Shown here one piece after another: positions 43,446-55,445 of a stretch of DNA of 64,000 bases. Origin of the DNA: Puccinia triticina (taxonomy: Eukaryota; Basidiomycota; Pucciniomycetes; Pucciniales; Pucciniaceae); the NCBI RefSeq assembly GCF_026914185.1, contig NC_070558.1:6891501-6955500 (forward strand), written 5' to 3'. The stretch's first letter is position 1; each line of letters begins with the position of its first letter. The translations under genes were made by a program, and so were the position numbers. The notes below the pieces were generated by a model. That model worked only from the letters and a program-made list of their open reading frames with translations, searched no databases and was not told where the DNA came from.

Positions 43446-45029
43446 TCTTTTATATTTGTACTAGAGTTCAAAGCGGCTACGCCGCTGCACCTTTGGGGAA
43501 AGAGGGTAACATACCCTAAACCACAACCCCCCCCCCACCTCTTTTGTGTAAAGAAATGGATACTGAAGGAGGAATTATTGTCAAAAACATGTACATATCT
43601 GAATAGCAGCAAGATCAAAATTTCACTTCAAAAAACATGATGGATGATAGCCAACAAATGGAGAACCAAATTATCCCACCACCCCAAAAGTTTTTGAAAA
43701 ATATTCACAGCATAATCAATTTTCAAGTAGTGTTATTTTCTCATACAAAAAATCTCTTATCCTAATCAGGTAATATGCCAGTGGAAACATCAAGCTGGAT
43801 TACTGCACTCTTGAGACCAAGAATGACCATAATGACAACATATGGTAAAAAAAGTCTGGGGTCTCTTCAAAGAGGGGGTGTAGTCATGACAATGGTGAAA
43901 GGTTTTGCTATGTGCAGTGAAGCACACCTGGAATTCTGAGTGTGCAACCCACTTGGTACTACAAGAACTTCTCTTTGGATCCCTGGGTTTCCAATGGTAT
44001 ATCCTGATCCAATTGAATTGTCATGATGCTGTAGGGAAATATATAAGACACTATGAGGTTGCCTCACATCACCTGCCAACAATTTGCATACACTGGCTGA
44101 CTCTCACCTTCTTTGCTTCAGGGTTGAGAATTTACATGTTTTTATTGTGGAAGGAAAAATAAAAAAACTATTAATCCACACAGAGTTGTAAAAATGCCAT
44201 CAATCTGTGGTTATATGTTGAAATTTGGAACCATGTCAGTATAGAGATTATGGAGAATTGATATGTAGAAGAATGCCTTGCTGAGAGATGCAACAGACAA
44301 TAAATATCCAACCCCATCCTGGTATGTTACAGACACCATTGCTAGGAATGGACAGAAAGCCTGATGAGCCTCAGTCATACCCGCACTTTTCCTGGACACA
44401 ATTTCTGAGAAAGAGAAGGTTTCACTACAGCTGTATGAACCAGTAATCAAATAACACGGACAAGGCCCCTGACAGTTCTGAGGCTGAAGAAAACAGAGGA
44501 ATCTGGCATTGAACTTCATTCCTTTGTGAATGTGATTCAGAGAGTAGTTCAGTTACATGTGTTCCTACAGGACAAATGACGCGCACTCTAAAAGAAATAT
44601 GGATGTACTTTGTGCACAAAAAACTCTTTGCGCACTGCAGGGGGCGTCCACTCAACATCCCGGCCATAGTGCGCGGAAGCTCAAAACGCTTAATTGTGCA
44701 CTGCAGATGAAAAACCATAAAATTCTCATTTTTTTTCTGCCATGCGGCAGAAGAGATTTCCCCCCCCCGCCCCTCCAACAATTCTTTTGGAAATTTTGGG
44801 ACACTCACTTTCACACAAGACAAGGGTGAAAAATAAATACCCATTAATGAGCTGGATCCCCCGGTGACTCTCCCCCGGGGATATCTAACCTGCCACAAAT
44901 GACCTGGGGACACAGCCCCTCAAAAACATAGTTCGAGGGGCAGAAGTCAGCCGCTGTGCCGTGCCGACGGCCGGCGCAGGCCCACAGTGCGGAGGATACA
45001 CACTCCCCCGACGACCGGCCAGCACACAT

Positions 45030-45612
45030 GTGGAGTGCAAATCACCGGTCATCTAAGGGATTAAGCACTCCTCTTGATGACCGGGTCCGTTGCGGTCATT
45101 GAGAGGGGTAAACGCACCTCTTGATGACTGGAACGGAATCCGTCAATGAGAGGAGAAGCACACCTCTCGATGACCAGAACAAAACCGGTCATCGAGAGGA
45201 GAAACACACCTCTCGGTGACCGGGAGCAGACCGGTCATCGAGGCAATTAAGTACTCCGCTCGATGACCGGGTCCGTTGCGGTCATCAAGAGGAGTACTTA
45301 ATCCACTCGATGACCAAGCAGATCCGGTCATCAAGAGGATTACTTAATCTCCTTGATGACCGGAACAGACCCGGTCATTGAGAGGAGAAACACTCCCCCA
45401 ATGACCGGAGCGAACCATTCAACGAGATGAGTGATGAACAGTTCGCTCCGGTCATTGAGGGGAGTCTTGACTCCTCTCGATGACTGGAAAACGGACCCAT
45501 CGAGAGGAGCACTTGATCCCCTCAATGTATGAACGGTCTGGTCCCGGTCACCGAGAGGTGTGTTTCTCCTCTCGATGACCGGGTTCTGGTCATCGCTCCT
45601 CTCGATGACCGG
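45030..45612. repeat. GATGACCGG palindromic array inside Helitron-like element 2
   Basis: About 14 units such as CCTCTTGATGACCGG / CCGGTCATCGAGAGG with coordinated arm changes and spacers such as AGAAACACA and AGTACTTAAT. A pure G tract follows at 45661. Confidence 0.85.
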
Positions 45613-46494
45613 CCTACTTCTCCTCCCCCTCCTGGGGGTCAGGCTTAGTTCAAGGAGGAAGGGGGGGGGGGGGGGGCTATTCTCAATGATGGTGGGCGAG
45701 TGGTTTTAGACCTCGGCGAAGTGTGTGAGATACATGATTGCAGCCACAGGGCCCTCTACCTTGTCAGGTAGTATTCAACAGCTGGGTTCTAGAGCCTTCA
45801 CTCCATTGTGAAAAGCCGTGGCCGGAGGCGAAGCAAACAGCATTGGGCAAGTATGAGCAGGCCGAGGAGGTTTTGGTGGCCTGTGTAGCGGGCGGGCGGG
45901 ATCGGCAGGACTCCTGGGGATGCACAAGAAGCAGCTCGGCCTTCGTGATTGAGGGATCACTACCAGCAACAATACCCTCATGACCTGGGAAGCGGTATTT
46001 CCCTGTACAAAGCTGCGTGACAGTCAAAGCCTCTCGTGGTTTAGGAAGGTACAGCAAAGGCGCAGCATCTTCGAGAGGGAGAACCGTCAAAAAAGACCCG
46101 CCTTGGCCAAAAGCGGTTCTGGCCCGGGTGTGAACATATACATCCATAACAACAAAAAAGTGTGCAGGTCATCTAAAGGCGAAGTTCTGATTTGTTTTGT
46201 TTTGTTTGAAGGGTCCCAGTCGCTTGTCTCGGACAGCGCCACGCGACTGTAAAGATTTGCAGTGTTGGAGTACCCCAAAATGGGGAGGACTCCTAGACTT
46301 ATTGAAACATGTGTGCGCTGTTGATCTAGAGAAAAAAAGAGGAGCGAGGGGAGGTAGACAATAAATAAAGGCGCCTCGACGGGGGCTGGACCTTCACGGG
46401 TCAAGTTCCCCTCTCGCAGTTGTGGAGGTTGAGCACGATCCGTCGGTTAACACTCTCCGCCTTCGCATTTGCAAAGGTTTGAGGGCTTTAATCT

Positions 46495-46740
46495 TTTATC
46501 TCAATCCCCTGTTGCGCTTGCGCAGGCTGATTATGTCTTATCTTTTCCCCCTGCTGCGCTTGCAAAGGTGGGTCAAAACATTCATCACACAAAGAAGGAA
46601 AAAACCTCCCCTGTTGCACTTGCACAGGTTGAGGTAAATTTTACTCCCCTGTTGCACTTGCTCAGGCTGGGCAATTTATTTAACCAACCATTTGCCCACC
46701 TCTCTCCCCTTGCATTTGCAACAGGCAGAGGTGGGAGAAT
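46495..46740. repeat. CCTGTTGCRCTTGCRCAGG array
   Basis: Five to six units of CCCCTGTTGCGCTTGCGCAGG, itself an imperfect palindrome, at about 45-bp spacing in Helitron-like element 2. Confidence 0.8.
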
Positions 46741-46990
46741 CCGGTCCCTTTTCATTCATGGTTCATGAATTGGGGGATCAGTCCGAGGCATTAATGTTTG
46801 GGGACTTAAAATTTAATTCACACGGCAGCAAAGTCAAACATACTTCTGCCTGGGAAGAAGGGAACTGTGGGAAATATTGCCAAGGTGGCCACTGTGCCAC
46901 TGGCAGGCCCCTTTTGGGGCCTTTTGGGAAAGGGGGAGGGTGAACCCATGAACCCAATTTCCATGAAACTGTGGATTTAACATACTTAGA

Positions 46991-47476
46991 TAAAGCAATA
47001 TTTGATAAGCAAGATGAGCCTGAAACAGATACCTGAAGTGTTAGCTCATCAAATATGCCCAGGAAGTTGACCAAATTGCACACCAAGTCAAGGTCCGACT
47101 GATCCAAGTGATGCCTGCGCTCATGGCCATGCCTTTTATGATGCTGCCACTTGAGGCTAATAAGATAAAGTTTAAAAAAATTGATGAATCTGCTTTGACT
47201 TGGAAAGAGAAGCAGCGAGTGACTTACACAGCAGCTTGACACCTAAGAATGCTCTTGAGTTGAGTAAATGTTGAGTTCCATTGAGTACGCACATCTCTCT
47301 CAACAGTATGCGGCTTTGAACACCCTTTCTCTTGTCAGATCTCTACAAACTCTGCTCTTGAATTGGGCAAGTACCTCAACTTCTTGGCAAATGCACGGAA
47401 CTGCAGCTAGGTCTGAAGTCAGTGCCTTTCTCATGTTGATCGCACCAAGAACTGTTTTATGTACCTTTTCCAACAA
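46991..47476 (-). pseudogene. hAT-A transposase, third surviving piece
   Basis: After a CTGCAG acceptor the minus strand reads FRAFAKKLRYLPNSRAEFVE, a TGA, then KPHTVERDVRT and WNSTFTQLKSILRCQAA, then KRHGHERRHHLDQSDLDLVC, NLVNFLGIFDELTLQVS: the RW-type and late catalytic region of Puccinia-style hAT transposases (canonical RTRWNST reads RTQWNST). It is separated from the upstream piece by Helitron-like element 1 and from the C-terminus by element 2. Confidence 0.75.
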
Positions 47477-48166
47477 CTAGACTTTCAAGGCGGCTGCGCC
47501 GCCGCTCGTTGCAGACTATGGTGAATTTTAAATTAAATTGAAACTATTGTTCCCAAAAATCGCTGCAATAAATTAGTGTGACGGTTTCGCACCGGTTAAA
47601 TTTCTTCTTCAAATAGAGGTATGTTTTAAGCAATTTTTGCTTAAAGATCACCCTTGAGTCTAAATCTCAGCGTGCAAATTTGTTGGAAAATGATAGAAAA
47701 TATTTCACTCCTAAAGTTGAAAGAAGAGTCGATAAAAATAACGACTTGAAAAAGAAGTTGTAACTTTGAGCGTTAGCTTTGAGGTGGGAATTAGACCAGT
47801 GAACTGATTGTATATGAGCGCGCCTTCACACGTCACGTGGCAGATTATGACCCAAAAAAACAAATATCAAATTACCTCAACAGATCTTTCTAGGAATTCT
47901 CAAAAAGACCCGTGGTGGTCACATTAAGTTGAATGCGATGATTAGTTGAAAAAATTAAAAATGAACAAAGTTGGCTAAGAGTAAGGTCAATTTTGAAGTT
48001 CAACGGTACACATATCGGTGGTAGACCAAAATAGAGCAGATGAGCCGACTGGAGACGCTGGAATGGAGGAGTGAATTTGTGTCTTTACACAATTTTATGG
48101 GTGATTGGCGACCCAAAAGGTAATTGCCAAAAAGGTGATGGGGTTGAAAGGTCAAATTTCTGTCAT

Positions 48167-48809
48167 TCATTCCCGGACTTGGTCGTCATGAAGGTTGCCG
48201 CTTGTCACCTGATAAAGAAATCAGTAAAGAATCCACTTTCATATTTCACGAATGATTTCTGCGTGCTCACCTTGACTCTCATCATGTCAAGCCTTTGATT
48301 CCACCCTCCTAACGTTCCGCAGAAGCAGACTTGCCTGCCAATGGTGAAAGCCTCAGAAACATTTAACGCGGAGTTTACCCAAGGAACCAAGTATTCAACG
48401 GTCATGCTTTCATCTTCTTCATCCTGTGAATTGGCAATGTCAGCTTGTGATCAAGACGTTGAAGAATAATACTGACAGTTTCATTGAGGCCATCATGGCG
48501 AACAATAACAGAGATCGTGCCTTGTTGTTGATGATCATCATCATCACCGCAACACTCCGCAACACGGCCAAGCGCCTTGATTTGAATTTCTTGTTTTCCA
48601 TAGTTGACCGGCACTTCAGATTTTTCGTCGACGTCGCACATAAAAAATGGCATCTTGTGTCTTTTTGCCCCAACAAGAAATCCTTTGAGAGCGTAAAGTT
48701 TGCCGTACGTTAACTTGTTGGAGAGTTTCGTGCGATAAATCAAACAAGCACAAGCATGGTTGTTGAGGCCAGTTAACCCGCCAGTAACGTGGTACTTTGC
48801 TCGTGTCAT
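48167..48809 (-). CDS. Small OB-fold-like protein, 175 aa, Helitron cargo
   Basis: Exons 48809-48477, 48423-48271 and 48208-48167 join in frame to 175 residues; introns are 53 bp (GTCAGT...CACAG, with CTGAC branch-like site) and 62 bp (GTGAGC...ATCAG). I start at MTRAKYHVTGGL. Two beta-rich blocks (LTYGKLYALKGFLVGAKRHK and FTIGRQVCFCGTLGGWNQRL) separated by an acidic linker look like an OB-fold pair, but this is judged by eye. The related damaged copy at 50111-51146 keeps the same block order and intron position, so the family is real. Plant Helitrons are known to carry RPA-like single-strand-binding genes; a similar role here is inference. Confidence 0.55.
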
Positions 48810-50110
48810 CAACTTTTGGGTTTCACCAGATTGGCCATGATGGTCGACGGACTTGGTAGCAAAAAAAATAAAATAAGGTCATTAAAGTGCTCAAAAGATC
48901 ATGTTTCTTTGATGAAAAGAAGGCTGTACCGTATGGGAAATAGCAAACACTCCGCTAAAATCAAACCACAAATAATTCGCCAACTGTTTGAATTTAATGA
49001 TAGGACTGTCCATGTTTACCTAATTCTTGGGGAAGTTGTTTGTAATGATAATCATTACCTTTTATATATATATTGGATTAAACTGGCCACAGTTTCCTTC
49101 CTGATACAAAGAAGTTGAAGTTTCTGGAAAGATTATTTTGAACCCTTTCCCCTGCCCACATCTGGCGATGAAAAATTCTGCTTCATCATAATACCCTGAC
49201 AACAGACCCTGACTTTACCAAATACTAAAGGAATCACGTTCATAATGATTTTCTTTTCTGTACCCTGAGGGCTCAACTGAGCCTCTGACCCTGTCATTCT
49301 GCTTTTGAAGTTAAGTAACAAGTTTACGTAGTGAATAAAAATAGTTGATGCACTCGATTAGAGCTACATAATTTCCGCATCTATCAAATAGAAAATACAA
49401 CAACTACTAAATAGAAATCTTTGGCTAAAAACAGTTAACACATCCCTTATTTCCTCCCCCCGGATCAGTTGAGATTTACCTAGCAAACTGACCATCTCAG
49501 GCGCGAATCATGTATGAAGTTCAGTTGGGTTGCCTCCAGGATAAGCTGGCAGCTTCAACAGCGCTGCTGATGCATTTGTCTTGGTGTTCAACGGAAACAT
49601 GCAAGACTTAACTCATTACCACATAGCTTTTTCATTCCCATTACTTATTGAAAAATCCTCAAGGGGTTGAGAAAAACAAATCTGTCCCTGCTGGTCATAT
49701 CACAATGGTGAAATTGATGTTAGACTCTTCTTCTAAGCTTCACTATCACAAAGAATCTCAGTGTAAATTTGTTTTTTGAGAAAGGAAACAAACAGGCATC
49801 AATTGGGCATGTAATTGGATTTGTAGAGCAAAACATCTTTCATTAGAGGACACTTGTGTCAAAGTCATAGGTTGGTTCCAAAAAAAAAACAAAAAAGATT
49901 AAAGGAAAAAATGATTGCGGATTGTGATTGTGAATGTGGAATTAATTTCACCTGGAATGGTGAAATTAGTCAAAGAGAAGATTCAACAGGAAACTGATGA
50001 CAGTTTGATTAGAAAAGTATCTTTTCATTCCTCAGAGTCTTTCCGGACTGATAAGAATTGACGCCTCGGACCATTGGAATATGTGGGACGTCCTCCAACA
50101 ACCCCAGAGG

Positions 50111-51146
50111 TTACCTAAATTTTATTGTCATAAGTCCTTTGTTGATAAAACTAATATTGGGGAGTGAGGGACTAACGTTGATGATGATCATTCCGCGCCT
50201 CGCATTGAATCCACAAAAGTTTCCGGAAAGTTGAACCCTTATCCCGGGATCCAGGCGAACATCCTTGTTGATGTGAATCTGGGAAATTTCAACAAAGTAT
50301 TTCACATAAAACTCTCCGGAGCGCATTTTCTAAAAAGGAAAAATTAGTAAGGTAGATGGCTCAGTTATGGTCAAGAAAGAGCCCACATCTGATTTATGGC
50401 CAACAACAAGCTCAATGAAGTCGCAATCAGTCCTCCCAGCTCTCTTATTATTTGAATTTGTCACAAGTCAGACACGTCGAATCGTTCCCACTCCAGTAAT
50501 TGAAATGATTGATGGTGCACTGGCAGCTCTTGTGTAGCGGAGGTGCTCAACTGAGTCTGGTGAATAAGTAAACTCATAGTTTCCTTGCAGATCGGTGACA
50601 GTCACTTCCCCGCGGAGGTTATACAGTTCTCCCTTGCCGAGTGATTGGAGTTGAACATCCTACATTTGAAACAAACTGTAAGTTTTTGGTGGAGGCGGAA
50701 TACCCATCCAAAGGATAACTCACGTGGCTTAGGTTTTTTTTCCAAAGGGTGCGTTGAGAAGAAGACCCTGTGGCGATGTGGTACGAAAAAGGACTACCGA
50801 TTGAGAAAGCCAAGCAGCCGCGAAGGTTTGAGCCACTCTTCCAAAAGGTCGAAGTGAGGAGAAGACCCTCTGGCGAAAAGGCCGGTAGGATACAGGATGT
50901 GATATCCCAAACCCTTTTCCATAGTTCCTGAATGACGATTTGAGTCGAGTTGATGCAACAACGGGAGTGGTTTCCGGGCAAGGACCCGTGATACTGTCTG
51001 GTAAATCGGGCGAGGGGTCTGAATGGGTGAGTTGAAGTGGATGCATGAGGCGCAAGGGATAGTGGGAGGTTCCGGGAAGAAACCTTTAGGGAATTTATGG
51101 TTGACCTTATACGGGGATTGTTGTTATCGACGGATCTGTAAGACAC
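50111..51146 (-). pseudogene. Second OB-fold-like cargo gene, probably broken
   Basis: Exon blocks: up to KKNLSH with a GTGAGT donor near 50725; then from a TGTAG acceptor at about 50660 DVQLQSLGKGELYNLRGEVT to ITGVGTIRRV, a TGA, then CDFIELVVGHKSD; after an intron ending TTTTAG, KMRSGEFYVKYFVEISQIHI and RVQLSGNFCGFNARRGM. Block order matches the gene at 48167-48809. The TGA makes it a likely pseudogene unless an unseen intron removes it. The 5' end is uncertain. Confidence 0.4.
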
Positions 51147-51499
51147 GGAACCGGGAAAACAAGAATCACGAAGGTGAATACTAAAGTCCCAATGAAAAGA
51201 CGATGAAACATCAAACCGACTCGTACAGATCTATTGTTCATATTAAGTGGGGGGTGTGTCCGGGTTGAGGGCAAAACATCTTGAATGATTTTGATTACAC
51301 ACAAGGGAAGGAGTGGCGTTGCAAGGGGTGCCCGGGTTGAGGATGAGACAATTTGAATAACCTTCATCTGTCCCCAAAGAGAAGGGTGTGTGACTTGGGA
51401 AAGTTTCCGGTTCAGTAGTGCGTTGAGTGCGAGTCTGAGAAAAAAAAATAGCAAGACAATATATAAAGGTGCTTGCCGTGCGGGTTAGTTGTTTCCCTT

Positions 51500-51542
51500 G
51501 CGGCTCCGGATCTTGGCTTTTTTGCTGCCGGAGCCGCCTGTT
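51500..51542. other. Strong hairpin near the Helitron-1 5' side
   Basis: GCGGCTCCGG and CCGGAGCCGC form a 10-bp stem around a T-rich loop. It could act as a terminator-like or protein-binding structure; role unknown. Confidence 0.6.
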
Positions 51543-51720
51543 ACAATGGGGGCTTAAGGGAAATGAGGGCTTGAGACTGGTTAGCGGGACTCGCGCCAGT
51601 CTCCAAATGTTACATGTGGCTTAAAGAACCTGTGTAATCCCAAATTTCTTTAGAGGAATAAGGGACAGGGCGAACCCATGAAAAAAATTTCCGTAAATCA
51701 CTGTTTTATTGAAACTTAGA

Positions 51721-52566
51721 TTGTTTGCACAAAGCAGACGTATAGCAATTGCTTTCATCTTCTTCACTAGCTTCATTTATATTGTCTTTATTGAGGGATT
51801 CCATATTGTCTTTGTTGGGCCTGACGAGTGATTCACCCTTGCTCAAATCTTCATCTGGTAATTGGGTTGCACTGTTTTGGCCCGGAGAAGGCCTAGAGTA
51901 TGTTGTCACAAATGAATAAGCCGCGGAAATTAGAATTGGAGGAATGATAGTTGGACTTACAATCTTATTTGCTCCTCAGCATCATCATCTTCAGAATCCC
52001 ATTCATCCACACCAACAATATCACTTTGATACTTGGAAGTATTCTCTGCTTTCTGAGTTCCAAACGGTCAAAGGATCCCCTGTACTATCAAGTTCAGGAT
52101 GTGCGCAAGGCACCGGATCCATTGCAGCTCACCTCGGAACCCTGGCCACTTGAGCTTATTCAGCTCCTGAACCATCACTTTATTGTTTGATGCATTATCA
52201 CTAACAATACCACATATATAAGACATCATGGGTCAGTGTAGAAATTGAGCTGTCAACAAACAAATAGGCTCACCTTGTCCTCAATGTCAAACTTGTTCAC
52301 AAGTTCAACCAAGCTGATTGTCTTTGCCAAGTATTCACCTGTGTGGCTTTGAGAAAGTCAAACAAAGTCTAGAGGCATGGCCTCTAGATCTAGCTCCCCC
52401 TTGCTGTCATCCGCTAATTGGCAGATTACTATACCCAAGATATCAAATCCGTCAGGGGACTGCCATGAATCAACCCCTAGATATAATGCAACTTTGTGTG
52501 CCTTATAAACAGCAAAGTCAGTCAGGTGAAAAAGTTAGTAATAAATACAAGGGTAAACCAGAACCC
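51721..52566 (-). pseudogene. hAT-A transposase, catalytic piece
   Basis: After a TATAAG acceptor near 52512 the strand reads KVALYLGVDSWQSPDGFDIL, GIVICQLADDSKGEL, LSQSHTGEYLAKTISLV, VNKFDIEDK, then CGIVSDNASNNKVMVQEL and WIRCLAHILNLIVQGIL: first catalytic Asp (GVDSWQ) and SDNASNN second-Asp region of hAT transposases. A TAG and a TGA interrupt it. The acidic stretch ending EESNCYTSALCKQ continues across Helitron-like element 1. Confidence 0.82.
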
Positions 52567-54280
52567 TGTAAGAGCTGAAAGCTCTTCACTGGGCTAGGCG
52601 CTGGCACTCAGGAGAGACAACGGTCTTGAGGGATTCTGATTCCAACGTTGGGGGTCTTTATTGCATCTAGCTCAGAACAGAGAGAAGTCGGGGTCAAGTC
52701 TCTGCTACGTACAACTGGAGGAAAAGACACAATGGAGAAAGAGAAAGAAGGGAGATACCTAGCTCAGAAGAGAGAGAAGTTGGGGTCAAGTCTCTGCTTC
52801 TCAGCTGGCTACTATGTCAGAGCCACCGTGACATGATATCAAAAGCAAACATGAAATATCATTACATAAGAAAGAGACATTATTACTACCATTACTTATA
52901 CTTACACATATAAAACCCGGAATATTATTCCATATTCTTAATCTAAGCCTAATTTAACCTAGGGTACCTCACTTCAAGGTACCCTTAATTGTTATTCCTT
53001 CCTTGTGTAAATTGACTTCAAAGTTTAACACGTGCACCACGTCCCGTGTGAATGCACCTGTATGCTTATATACATATGTACATATGCTTATAACACTTCA
53101 ATAACCATGAAGCTGAAGTGTTATGTTTAGTTTAGAAGATAGCCCAACTTAGGTTGAGTTAAAACTAAACCTGCGTGCTGCGCACTTGGCCCAAAGACGG
53201 CACAGAGCTCCAAAAATGAATGAAACCCCAAAAGGGCTACTTGTACATTACAGCACGCCCACCAGGGAAGTAATGACATCAAGTCTGCCCTTCCACCGCC
53301 ACGTGAAACACTACACACATTACATAATCTGTACATATGTAATGCTGTCACATGGATGTAAACAGAATATTCCTGACACAGCAGAAGGACTAGTACATGC
53401 ACAGTACACTAGATTGGGAAATACTGTGGCCCATTCTGGAACAAATGGCCACAAGTCTCAGCCCCTTCTGTATCACACATGTAGCAAGGTTGAACTGGGT
53501 ATCAAAATACTGATTTAGTCTCCCTTGGCACACTCCCAAAGGGTTTCAAGCCTCTATGGCGCCATCAATACGGCAAAAAACCTGTTTGCAGGCGCCCACA
53601 AGTTGGCCAGTGCCCCTGAGGCTCCCCTGGGCGCCCCAGAGGGCTGCAAAAGGTATTTAAAGAGCCCTCTGTCCGCCCAAAAAGCCCTTTCCTCATGCTA
53701 TTACACCTACTCTGATCATTACCCGCTTCCAACACGTGCTCAACACTTGTTCTCTGCCTGGTAAGATCCTTAGTTGCTGACTTTAGCTTCATTCCTTCGT
53801 CTGAATCTACTCAGATTCTCCCCTGAAGAACATCAAGACTCTAAGGGCTTAATCCTAGTAAGTTTAACCCCTTTCTCTTGAGATTCTCCGCTTTATTCTT
53901 GCTGGGATCTAAACGCTTGCAGGCCCCAGTACTAACAGGTACCTAAATCTTCTGCCTTTGCACAATACCTTAGAGGGATCTAAACCACCCCTGCTTGCAG
54001 GCCCCTCTTATTTTAATTATATTAATTTTATTAATATAATTAAACTACTTTTTTCTCTATTTTTTACGCCACACAACCTATTCAAAGCCTTGGATATCAT
54101 CCCTAGAGGCATTATAACTCTATTATTTCACTTTGCAGCTCATGTAGCTAGAAGGATTATTGTCCTTGGCATCACACAGGCTGACACTGCTGAGCTAGGA
54201 AAGAGGAATGGTGGGACTATATAGACTGGAGTTGAGTCTTGTGAAATGTTTGTGAAGTGCGCGTGTGGGCGGGCTTTACA
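52567..54280 (+). mobile_element. Solo LTR B (321 bp without nested LTR) in a hAT-A intron
   Basis: Begins TGTAAGAGCTG, ends GGGCTTTACA; AACCC on both sides (52562-52566, 54281-54285). It shares the CTAGCTCAG...GAGCTAGG layout with the LTRs of element A (5042-5369). A second solo LTR sits inside. Confidence 0.9.
52799..54186 (+). mobile_element. Solo LTR C (1388 bp) nested in solo LTR B
   Basis: Begins TCTCAGCTGGC (expected TGTCAGC) and ends CAGGCTGACA; CTGCT on both sides (52794-52798, 54187-54191). Homologous to 23868-25533 over most of its length. Confidence 0.9.
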
Positions 54281-54285
54281 AACCC

Positions 54286-55137
54286 AGTCTTTTTATACTT
54301 GTGCTGTATAGCAGAATAGAGGATGTGAATATCCTTCGAGACGTGGTGCGGTTTTGGAGAATGCTTGAGGACTGTTGGATGGAGGATTTCTTTCAGGCTG
54401 GCATCCAAAAGTGCTGAAAATGGCCTCGCTGCCTCAGCGCACCATGTAGCGCAAAGTTGAGGAACCTGAAAAAAAGAGATAGATTGGTTATGAACTCCTC
54501 TCCAGTACAAAAATGGCTGCAACTCAGCACTTACTTTCACTGGATTGATGTCCCCAGTCCCTTTTATTCCAAATTGAGCCAACAATGGAGAGTTTTTCAA
54601 TTCCTAAATTTTTTGCAAGCATATCATGGCATATTTGTTGAGGTTGCTGCAAGAGGAGTCAGAGGTTGGGCGGTTGATCTTGGTGCTGCATCTGAAGCTT
54701 CTGGTCATTAAAAAAGTTCACGAGTTGATTAAATCAAATAGAAAGGCTTACATCTTGCACGGATAAGCAATCATGCGCCTTCCATACTTGTGCAACTGAT
54801 TTGAAAGCTCGGGTGTCTTATACAAAGCGTAGATTTGACTGATAGAGGTTTCAACAACTCTCCTTGCTTGTTCTATATATGATCACTAGTCAGAACAGGT
54901 TTGGATGCAATGAAGGGATGTGATGACAAGAATAATGAGTGGTACGCACGCAACTCCTCCTCATCAGTTGGGGGCTGGGTTCCAGGTGGAGCATTGATAT
55001 TGTATGTATTTCCGGGTCTGTGTTACTGGGGGCTTCATTTTTTTCTTTTCAGGTGGGTTTTGTGGGTCTGGTGTATTGTCTTGGGTCAAAGGTCCACGGG
55101 ATAGGCAAGACTTGGGTTGTTTACGGCTGGAAGACAT
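54286..55137 (-). pseudogene. hAT-A transposase, N-terminal piece with BED-type zinc finger
   Basis: Starts at MSSSRKQPKSC (55137). It includes ISQIYALYKTPELSNQLHKY and GRRMIAYPCKM, then after an intron NRPTSDSSCSNLNKYAMICL, together a BED-like Cys/His finger, then GIKGTGDINPVKV and after another intron QLCATWCAEAARPFSALLDA, VSKDIHILYSAIQHKYKK. The reading continues in the piece at 51721-52566. Role by family: DNA binding and cut-and-paste transposition; this copy is dead. Confidence 0.78.
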
Positions 55138-55335
55138 CTTTGTTGCTGAGTGATCAAGCATCACTCAACTAAAGACTGGATATAAAATCAGTGTCTTGGT
55201 TGACAGTATGTATATGTGATGTCTATGACATGTCACGGTCTGCCGCCGCGGGCCGCAGCCTCATAGTAGAGTGGGCAGTAATTACCCCCGCGGACCGCAG
55301 CTTCATAGTAGAGGGTGGGCGGTCATTGTGGGTGA

Positions 55336-55445
55336 TACCCGGGTACCTCCTCTTGGCGAAACTCAAGTACCTGGTACCGCACCCGGCACCGCTGCACGGG
55401 TGCGAGGCGGGTGCAAGGGGTACTAGGTACCCGCCACGGGTACCA
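55336..55445. repeat. GGTACC-rich module
   Basis: ACCCGGGTACCTCCTC, centre TTGGCGAAACTC, then GGTACCGCACCCGGCACCGC and GGTACCCGCCACGGGTACC. A partial further copy is near 55595-55630. A TTGGATTACACCTAATGCAA stretch near 55725 resembles the hairpin of the KDZ end repeats. Confidence 0.75.

Larger units (their letters stand above)
43461..46990 (-). mobile_element. Helitron-like element 2 (3.5 kb)
   Basis: On the minus strand it starts TCTAAGTATGTTAAATCCAC (46990) and ends with a hairpin GCGGCGTAGCCGC, TTTGAACT, then CTAG (43461). It sits between A and T with no target duplication, as Helitrons do. Both ends match Helitron-like element 1. It interrupts the same hAT gene. No Rep/helicase; it contains a GATGACCGG array, a CCTGTTGC array and a GCGCACTGC remnant (44580-44720). 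Confidence 0.8.
47477..51720 (-). mobile_element. Helitron-like element 1 (4.2 kb) with cargo genes
   Basis: Minus-strand 5' end TCTAAGTTTCAATAAAACAG (51720), 3' end hairpin GGCGGCGCAGCCGCC, TTGAAAGT, CTAG (47477), inserted between A and T. Removing it joins hAT-A exactly: codons for CKQ run on as LLEK, then an intron GTACAT...CTGCAG, then FRAFAKKL. No Rep/helicase gene, so non-autonomous. Cargo is one apparently intact spliced gene (48167-48809) and a related damaged one (50111-51146). The rest has no supported genes. Confidence 0.88.

Noticed and set aside
45764..46147. 127-codon minus-strand ORF in Helitron-like element 2
   Set aside because: No recognisable domain, overlapping frames on both strands, and no splice or start support.
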